30,641 nucleotides of DNA from Peronospora farinosa (lineage: Eukaryota; Oomycota; Peronosporomycetes; Peronosporales; Peronosporaceae). A model generated the notes under the pieces. That model saw only the letters and a list, made by a program, of their open reading frames with translations, was not told the DNA's origin and searched no databases. How positions within the stretch are numbered: position 1 is the stretch's first letter; each line of letters begins with the position of its first letter. Below, one piece after another: positions 25,901 to 30,641 of the stretch. The stretch spans positions 1 through 30,641 of the forward strand of contig CANTFK010000617.1 in the NCBI GenBank assembly GCA_947646735.1. Direction: 5' to 3'. Made by a program: the position numbers and the translations under genes.

Positions 25901-28293
25901 TTATCATGACTGGTGCATGTAGCGTTAGTATTTCGATTACTTCTTCCAACCACTTGTCTAGCCAGGTAGTGCTTTCCCAGCATATGGGCCACCAAAGCCA
26001 GTGTATGCAAAGTAACGACCTTGTCCTGCAACTCACTCCATTCTTTATGGCGTGAGGACTCAAACACTCCCAACTCGCTAGTCAACGAGTTTCCATCTGA
26101 CAGAAAGGAAAGAGGTGGCACCAAGTCACCGAGTGCACGTAATCGTTCAGCACACACTACAATTTCTTTCCCGATATCAGCGCGCTCCAACACATACTGA
26201 CGTAGTATCTGAATATCATGAGCGGTAAGAAGCCATCTCTCTACCTCGCGCGAGTACGAGCTGTCAATTACGAGTAACTCCAGGTAGAAATACTGGCGTT
26301 CACCTGCCAAAAAGCGCAGTAATTTGCAGTCCGTTTCTGATGAATAATCCTGAATCAAATTGAGGTCGCGGGTCAGACCAGGAAGATCCCATGTCGAGCG
26401 GAAAGAATCGCGTCGAGAATTGCTTTTCTCCTCGCCTCGAACTTCACTTTCTTCTGCTAATGTCTCCATGGGCATATCAGCCACCGTCTCATCCGCATTC
26501 GTCACGTCTATATCCAAACATTCATCTTCGTCCTCACTTGGCAAGTCAATTGTATTCACCACCTCACCATGGTCGGCATCGAATTGAACACAGGAGTCCT
26601 CCACAGTTGGCAGCTCGATTGAACCCGACGTGATCATTTTTCCAAAAGCTTGCACCTTCCTCACTAGACATGCCAAGTCATCGTCTTCCGCCAATCCATT
26701 CCCAATAAATGGAAGTCCAGGCAATCGTAACTTACCTGCATTCATACGATTAATCTCATCGCCACGTGCTCGCAAATCGGACATATGCAATCGGCAGGTC
26801 GCTAGCGGGCATGCATTGTGGGCGACATGAAGCCGCTCCATTCCAAGCAGATGCTGTTTTTTCTTGCTTGATGACGAAGTCGATAACGATGCCGCCATTG
26901 CGTTGCACTGCGTTTTTACCACAAGCTCTGCGACTTTTTTGCAATGCTTTAGCTCTTCAAACTGGCGACGCAATCGTAAGTACTTATCACGCTCCAATAC
27001 TTCTTGAGCACGGGCACGCTTGACTTCAGCTTCTAAGCGCCGCGAGATCATTACAGTGCGTGCCATTCGTATCCGAAACGTCTCTCTTTCATCGCGCAAA
27101 CGGCGATCATTTTCTGCCCTTGTTGCTGAAGCAACAGCTTCTATCTCTTTTTTGCCTTCTTCATTCTCATTCCTAGTCAAATGTCGATCTGACCGGACCA
27201 ACTGCTGTTTACAGTGCTCAGCGCTTCTCCCCCGTTTTGACGAACTACTTGTCGCACTACCTCCAATTCGGCGACCTAACACATTGCTCATAATTAGGGA
27301 CCAAAAAAACAACGTAAACAAAGAACAACAAAAACAAAAACAAAGCTCTTGCCACTTACGCTTTGGATGCCGCTGTCGTTGCAGTGTCATCGTCTCTTCT
27401 CCAAGAAAACTACAACTTCGACTTCGATTTCGACTTGTAGCTGTCTCAAAGCCTTTCTGTTGTTGTATCTGCGTTTGAGCATGACACGCCTCCTCCTGCA
27501 ACATCTCTTCTCTTTCATCATCTGCCACAAACCTGTCCTTCTCTTTCTTCTCCCACCTCTCCCTCGTCTTCTCCTGTATCTGTTCCTCTCTCTTTCCACG
27601 TCCTTGATACTTTCTCAATTGCTGTTCGGTACTCTCTACTACTGCTTGTAACAGCAACACCCCGTCCTCCACTCGTTTCACTGTATTGGCCGAGATCATA
27701 AATGCCATGGAAAATTCCATCTGTTGTGCATCTGTCTTGTCTTTATCCTCCAATGATTGCGTATTCCGATAACTGATACTACATCGTGCACGTGACATAA
27801 TTGCATTGAGTTTGTCACCATTTGTACCAATCACATGCGGCACCAGACGATCCGGTTCCATTGTCGTCCGTACGTAAACCAATCGTCCAATGGGCTTCTT
27901 GCAATTGATTCCCATTGCAACAGATGGCGAAACATTTGCAACAGATGGCGGAACACTTGAAACAGATGGCGGAACACTGGATCGAAGGGTCGCTGCCTCA
28001 CTGGCCGCTGTACCGGTAATTGTACCAGTATTTGTAAGTACGGAGCGATCATTTCGTCCCGTATTCGCATTGTGATTGGCTGAAATATTACGTTTTTTAG
28101 TGACGACGCTGGGCAAACGCTTCCTGGACGACTTTTTCCGACTATTTGATGCTGTAGAGAACACGGGAGTGGATGTTAAGGACGTAGAAGATCGGCGTAT
28201 TGAAGTACTTGATGTAGAGACGGAGACGGGGGCAGAAACATTGGTGCGTGATGTACGTACGCCTAATGAAGCGCCCACAGAGATGACGCCCAT
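22939..28293 (-). CDS. very large protein with KH-like segment, Cys-rich region and C-terminal J domain
   Basis: The ATG at 28293 is chosen because the frame upstream is AT-rich and not protein-like. A probable intron at 27359-27276 (GTAAGT..TTAG, 84 bp, phase 1) lies in frame, so the reading frame is open with or without splicing. Spliced length is about 1,756 residues. Order: Ser/Thr-rich basic N-terminus with a 7-residue repeat; KH-like segment (DRLVPHVIGTNGDKLNAIM, about 27780-27860); Arg/Glu-rich coiled coil; long acidic and helical middle without a recognised domain; basic Ser/Arg stretch (about 24100-24400); Cys-rich clusters (about 23945-24045 and 23790-23850) that could bind zinc; and a terminal J domain (about 22945-23215) with QIKRQYRKLALKLHPDKAS, including HPD. 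J domains stimulate Hsp70. It could instead be two adjacent genes, the second starting MSNVLGRRIGG near 27291. Confidence 0.65.
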   Translation of the reverse strand: MGVISVGASLGVRTSRTNVSAPVSVSTSSTSIRRSSTSLTSTPVFSTASNSRKKSSRKRLPSVVTKKRNISANHNANTGRNDRSVLTNTGTITGTAASEAATLRSSVPPSVSSVPPSVANVSPSVAMGINCKKPIGRLVYVRTTMEPDRLVPHVIGTNGDKLNAIMSRARCSISYRNTQSLEDKDKTDAQQMEFSMAFMISANTVKRVEDGVLLLQAVVESTEQQLRKYQGRGKREEQIQEKTRERWEKKEKDRFVADDEREEMLQEEACHAQTQIQQQKGFETATSRNRSRSCSFLGEETMTLQRQRHPKRKWQELCFCFCCSLFTLFFWSLIMSNVLGRRIGGSATSSSSKRGRSAEHCKQQLVRSDRHLTRNENEEGKKEIEAVASATRAENDRRLRDERETFRIRMARTVMISRRLEAEVKRARAQEVLERDKYLRLRRQFEELKHCKKVAELVVKTQCNAMAASLSTSSSSKKKQHLLGMERLHVAHNACPLATCRLHMSDLRARGDEINRMNAGKLRLPGLPFIGNGLAEDDDLACLVRKVQAFGKMITSGSIELPTVEDSCVQFDADHGEVVNTIDLPSEDEDECLDIDVTNADETVADMPMETLAEESEVRGEEKSNSRRDSFRSTWDLPGLTRDLNLIQDYSSETDCKLLRFLAGERQYFYLELLVIDSSYSREVERWLLTAHDIQILRQYVLERADIGKEIVVCAERLRALGDLVPPLSFLSDGNSLTSELGVFESSRHKEWSELQDKVVTLHTLALVAHMLGKHYLARQVVGRSNRNTNATCTSHDNLLDESTLKSDLFTYILRPIRSSAIESSLFDLLPISLVRETIEQCPEVVNHVLQWKGKDDVPEYLHEINPCDAPVGDVAFTASGQQVHPSSNYFLRNLLLRLTAYMRDLDATIKALVSTLKEKRPSRHKNNAIHTSRRQERIITHVNRLKTVTAHVVVENTKLQLHKWWILFAENSCAWFDPDSVDEMDDRSYDKFTCLQDALYIWHNEALLYTTKDDFVDPERLEDSAYNQTESTTADGEYNAASVSYPYAAMSRGSSRTPIPRDEEVAALIQLTPESLRDEVQNRPFTAEEAEKCIMTPRDVENARAQLEESLASTRDLMNELGRSGPWRKHVKHSNSLKCELAKQLAIREKLVKHQWARYYTKYQEFAPPQTQDASSDQEDEEKTPFENANSQPQGEPTAESGSDAASMAIDWTGVFDPEKDAPDIIEMKKLRHEITLAKDQLLRDISRDGKNGCGVTLQSSLLNGDQKALVEECKGLAASCMQALGKFLGMEETCETATAPVQKKHTRSTPKAIRPRSKRPTAAAKGDKTTRTSTRRQTHGSKKASGRALRSGLGSRSRRSESVRVAKALAASNANFLLPLARSSGSRTSSSRVMSARSIGSSCDLRSEDSPPLRMGCSGCRDLRRRCTGCSGCCLHCVCVSCGCRMCCSSRLSAVQKTMTQMLDVIEVNESCKWMSNASAGSEGHRCGMLFFCQQCHSCEDHCPCLLTRSASEPAAGSTTAARPTADATYNSTGSSSEVIASSNATPRDTASSAFSRRQRRFRINAIAAQRRSPNAPMDDTVDNDESASVHINDPSGNRGPARTCGGRGPLPTFDYGIDDAFGLGPIAPPGQCRTWRPAPSDKNEQEDLFRAARVRMKLVRSAYAKPVGLSSGSGCLDGEQLWQPERIRMMWERRDFHGVLGLPRDASVQQIKRQYRKLALKLHPDKASDASASLESTVAEAGRNVGASNSGKRVDAFVAATHSYKILLGDVDAIHARAWAG
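27920..27982 (-). repeat. 21-bp tandem repeat, three copies
   Basis: Three consecutive 21-bp units on the plus strand beginning ACAGATGGCG at 27920, 27941 and 27962, with few differences. On the coding minus strand they give the 7-residue repeat seen as SVPPSVS/SVPPSVA/NVSPSVA just before the KH-like segment. Confidence 0.85.
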
Positions 28294-28402
28294 GACAACC
28301 AGCGGTTCGTAAGTGGTGGTAACGATAGAATTTAATTTACGGTAATTTATTAAACGTGTTGGTAAGATAACGGAACATTTAGTAAAATAAAGTAGACAAT
28401 CA

Positions 28403-28414
28403 GAATACCGGTAT
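28403..28414 (+). promoter_or_regulatory. GAATACCGGTAT promoter motif (copy 1)
   Basis: GAATACCGGTAT sits in the short divergent promoter between the KH/J-domain gene and the decarboxylase gene. The reverse complement of the same 12-mer is found before the small acidic gene at 30373-30384. A related CGGTATGAAG follows at 28426. The core ACCGGT is self-complementary. Confidence 0.4.
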
Positions 28415-28429
28415 GAAACTTCCGTCGGT

Positions 28430-29788
28430 ATGAAGTCAGTTATTTCGATACTCAAGGCGAATATGAAGGTAGCGACGTGTTCTGCACCTACGAACATTGC
28501 AGTGATCAAGTATTGGGGCAAAAATCATGTGAAGCTGAATACGCCACTGAATTCCAGTATGAGTGTGACATTGCATCAAGATCAGCTGCGTACGACGACT
28601 TCGGTGGCTGGTGGGTCGAGGCTGCAGCGCACGCGGCTGTGGCTCAATGGTCAGGAACAGCCCATGACGAAGCGTGTGGCAATTGTGCTGCAGGAAATGG
28701 CGCAATTGGCACAGCGAGTACATGGTCAACAGAAGACGAAACACCTGCATATTGTGTCCATCAACTCGTTTCCAACAGCTGCGGGACTTGCGTCGTCGGC
28801 TGCTGGTTTTGCGTGTCTCGTCGCGACGTTGGCGGAATTCTACGGCATCTCCAAGGCTGATGAGGAGTTTCCAGGTCAGCTGTCGGCTATTGCGCGTCAA
28901 GGTTCTGGATCGGCCTGCAGAAGTCTAGACGGAGGTTTCGTGGCTTGGCAAAAAGGAGAGCGACCCGACGGACGGGACTCCATCGCTGTTCAAGTTGCCA
29001 ACGATACGCACTGGCCAGAGCTGTGCGCCGTCGTGTGTGTGGTGAACGATACTCAGAAAGACACGAGTAGCACGATTGGCATGCAGACGACCAAGGCTAC
29101 GAGTCCACTGCTGACGTACCGCGTCAACCACTTGGTAGCGGGTCGGATGAAGACGATGGAGAAGGCAATTTTGGAAAGGGACTTTGAAACGTTTGGCACA
29201 CTTACAATGCAGGATAGCAACCAGTTCCATGCCATGTGTCTAGATACGACGCCGCCGATTTTCTACTTGAATGATGTTTCCCACCAGGTCATCCGACTCG
29301 TGCACCGCTACAATGAACAAGCTGGTTGTGTGCAGGCAGCCTACACATTCGATGCCGGTCCGAATGCAGTGATCTTTGTCGAGGAGCAACATGTGCAGCA
29401 GCTCGTGTCACTTATGCATCACTGCTTCCCCACACCATTCAAGATGACCATCAAGACGTCAATCCCTATTGACCGTACTCCATCTGATGCGCTTCTTAAG
29501 CAGATGCAGACGAAACTCGAGAGTGGCAAGACATTCAAGCTCCCACACGTCCCCAACGGCATAAAGATGATGTACGTATCTCGCGTAGGCGGTGGCACAC
29601 GCGTGCTGTCAATGGACGAAGCGCTGGTCGATGCAGTCACGGGCGAGCCGTTACCGTTTTCCACAGAAGTCCGTGACTATCCGCTCATCAAATCCAGTTT
29701 ATGGCTACCTAGTGAGCAAACACTGCGGTATCTAGCCACTGCTGTAGCTGCTGCTGCAGTAACCAGTGCCGTGCTGCTGCGCAAGTAA
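28430..29788 (+). CDS. MVD: mevalonate diphosphate decarboxylase
   Basis: Catalyses the ATP-dependent decarboxylation of mevalonate 5-diphosphate to isopentenyl diphosphate, the last step of the mevalonate pathway; a GHMP-kinase-fold enzyme. Diagnostic stretches: CSAPTNIAVIKYWGKNHVKL, SSMSVTLHQDQLRTTTS, SFPTAAGLASSAAGFACL (ATP loop), ARQGSGSACRSLDGGFVAWQ (catalytic Arg region), MQDSNQFHAMCLDT and YTFDAGPNAVIF with the catalytic Asp. Two starts are possible: 28430 (452 residues) and 28463 (441 residues). A weak Inr-like TCAGTTATTTCG at 28436 would favour 28463. Human MVD is 400 residues. Here the C-terminus is extended and ends in a hydrophobic stretch LATAVAAAAVTSAVLLRK, which looks like a membrane tail anchor. 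It is divergent from the KH/J-domain gene and convergent with the small acidic gene, 58 bp away. Confidence 0.95.
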   Translation: MKSVISILKANMKVATCSAPTNIAVIKYWGKNHVKLNTPLNSSMSVTLHQDQLRTTTSVAGGSRLQRTRLWLNGQEQPMTKRVAIVLQEMAQLAQRVHGQQKTKHLHIVSINSFPTAAGLASSAAGFACLVATLAEFYGISKADEEFPGQLSAIARQGSGSACRSLDGGFVAWQKGERPDGRDSIAVQVANDTHWPELCAVVCVVNDTQKDTSSTIGMQTTKATSPLLTYRVNHLVAGRMKTMEKAILERDFETFGTLTMQDSNQFHAMCLDTTPPIFYLNDVSHQVIRLVHRYNEQAGCVQAAYTFDAGPNAVIFVEEQHVQQLVSLMHHCFPTPFKMTIKTSIPIDRTPSDALLKQMQTKLESGKTFKLPHVPNGIKMMYVSRVGGGTRVLSMDEALVDAVTGEPLPFSTEVRDYPLIKSSLWLPSEQTLRYLATAVAAAAVTSAVLLRK

Positions 29789-29846
29789 AATAAAATAGTT
29801 TGGACATTGAAACGTTTGAGCATGTAAGAATCTCTCTCCAGTAGTG

Positions 29847-30323
29847 TTACTTCATCCCGAGCTGTTTCTTTACCATATTCACCAGCTCCTCGTCCGTCAA
29901 ATTCGCAGCTTGAGCCCACGGAGGCGGACGAATCTTTACTTGTTGCATGCTCTTCATAATAGCCTCTCGTTTGCTCTCCAGTAGACGACCATTATGCTTC
30001 CATTCTAAGGATATTTCCTCAGTTTTTGATTCACTTGGAGATTCTTTTGGATTGTCCGTATCTTTCTCACTAACGTCCTCATCGTTTAAAGACGTTTCGA
30101 ATGCTTCAGCGTCGCTCGTACAAGGCGAAGAAGGCAGCAAAGCGTAATTTTCAAAGCCTTCAAACGCAACAAATTCTGCGTCTTCGCTACAAGCGAGTTC
30201 TACATCACTTGGATGTATAGAAGAGATGTCTGTAGAAAGTATACGACTCTGTGCTACGACCGCTGCATACTCGGCCTCCAACGCTGCAAGCGGATCAACG
30301 GTCGCGGGGTCGGCTTGATCCAT
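29847..30323 (-). CDS. small acidic protein, family uncertain (possibly MEA1-like)
   Basis: 158 residues from the ATG at 30323, the first ATG after an Inr-like CTTCATTTTGTGAGTTTCG (minus strand, about 45 bp upstream). The N-terminal two thirds is acidic and probably disordered (FVAFEGFENY, then many Ser/Glu/Asp). The C-terminal 50 residues are compact and basic: LESKREAIMKSMQQVKIRPP, then PWAQAANLTDEELVNMVKKQ. A Pro-Pro-Trp-Ala turn followed by an amphipathic helix recalls the end of male-enhanced antigen 1 (MEA1) proteins, which are of similar size, but I am not sure. No signal peptide or membrane span. Confidence 0.65.
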   Translation of the reverse strand: MDQADPATVDPLAALEAEYAAVVAQSRILSTDISSIHPSDVELACSEDAEFVAFEGFENYALLPSSPCTSDAEAFETSLNDEDVSEKDTDNPKESPSESKTEEISLEWKHNGRLLESKREAIMKSMQQVKIRPPPWAQAANLTDEELVNMVKKQLGMK

Positions 30324-30641
30324 CGTCGGGTTTGTAAGATCTAATTGGACGAAACTCACAAAATGAAGACGTATACCGGTATTCTACCGATATAGCTGCC
30401 ATTAAACGCTTAGTGCCACTGTTGTGTGCAGAGACGGGCCTGCATCCGGATTCAAGGATCGTTCGATGAATGCATGACACTTTCTATGTAAACTTCAAGA
30501 CAAACGAAACTAATCGTGACAACGTTTGAGCCAGGACGTCCGACGTGGTCAGACGGTCGATGAAATTGCGCTACAGCAATGCCGACATCAATTTACAAGC
30601 CTCATTGGCGATAAACGAAGACATTTTCCATGCGTATACTA
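30324..30641. other. promoter region and window end
   Basis: Contains the Inr-like site and promoter motif of the small acidic gene. Beyond about 30400 I see nothing definite. A plus-strand ATG at 30560 opens 27 codons to the window edge, too short to call. The last bases GCGTATACTA match ten bases of the repeat core at 20622-20631. Confidence 0.4.
30373..30384 (-). promoter_or_regulatory. GAATACCGGTAT promoter motif (copy 2)
   Basis: On the minus strand GAATACCGGTAT lies just upstream of the Inr-like start of the small acidic gene, identical over 12 bp to 28403-28414. A variant TACCGATAT follows at 30386-30394 on the plus strand. Confidence 0.4.

Noticed and set aside
28294..28521. N-terminal extension of the KH/J-domain protein
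   Set aside because: It would overlap the decarboxylase start and its promoter motif, and the sequence is not protein-like.
30560..30641. Possible gene start on the plus strand at the window end
   Set aside because: Only 27 open codons before the edge; no Inr or family motif.

Overview
The window looks like nuclear DNA of an oomycete, probably Peronosporaceae (Phytophthora or a downy mildew). The evidence is compact genes on both strands with single introns of about 80-130 bp (GT..AG, donors such as GTAAGT or GTACGT), start sites of the oomycete Inr/FPR type (TCATTYY followed by an AT-rich block) 30-70 bp before start codons, eukaryote-only proteins, and secreted CAP (PR-1-like) proteins of the kind these pathogens carry in families. 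Species cannot be fixed from sequence alone. All calls rest on reading the sequence; no database search was run.

Left part (1-10.1 kb) is loosely packed. It holds an NSUN6-like RNA cytosine-5 methyltransferase (264-1802), a 1.6 kb gene-poor stretch with what may be a decayed reading frame, and a same-strand cluster of three CAP-domain genes (3451-5375, 5960-7580, 8948-10063). Each CAP protein has a signal peptide, a CAP domain, a repetitive low-complexity stalk and one C-terminal membrane span. The first two share a cytosolic tail motif. The methyltransferase and the first two CAP genes carry single-base frame breaks, most of them at short homopolymers.

Right part (10.2-30.4 kb) is a dense housekeeping block: a TPR protein with a carboxylate clamp, a Nopp140/SRP40-like nucleolar phosphoprotein (minus, one frame break), AP-3 complex beta subunit, a BAP31-like ER protein with a KKXX tail, a 910-residue coiled-coil protein (minus), a STRAP/UNRIP-like WD40 protein, a very long minus-strand protein joining a KH-like segment to a C-terminal J domain, mevalonate diphosphate decarboxylase, and a small acidic protein (minus). 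From the TPR gene onward the genes alternate between convergent and divergent pairs with gaps of about 60-840 bp.

The genes do not form one pathway. The main points for a second look are the anchored CAP cluster with its repeat stalks, the concentration of one-base lesions in the left 12.4 kb, the KH + J-domain architecture, the hydrophobic tail on the decarboxylase, and several inverted repeats and a shared promoter motif.
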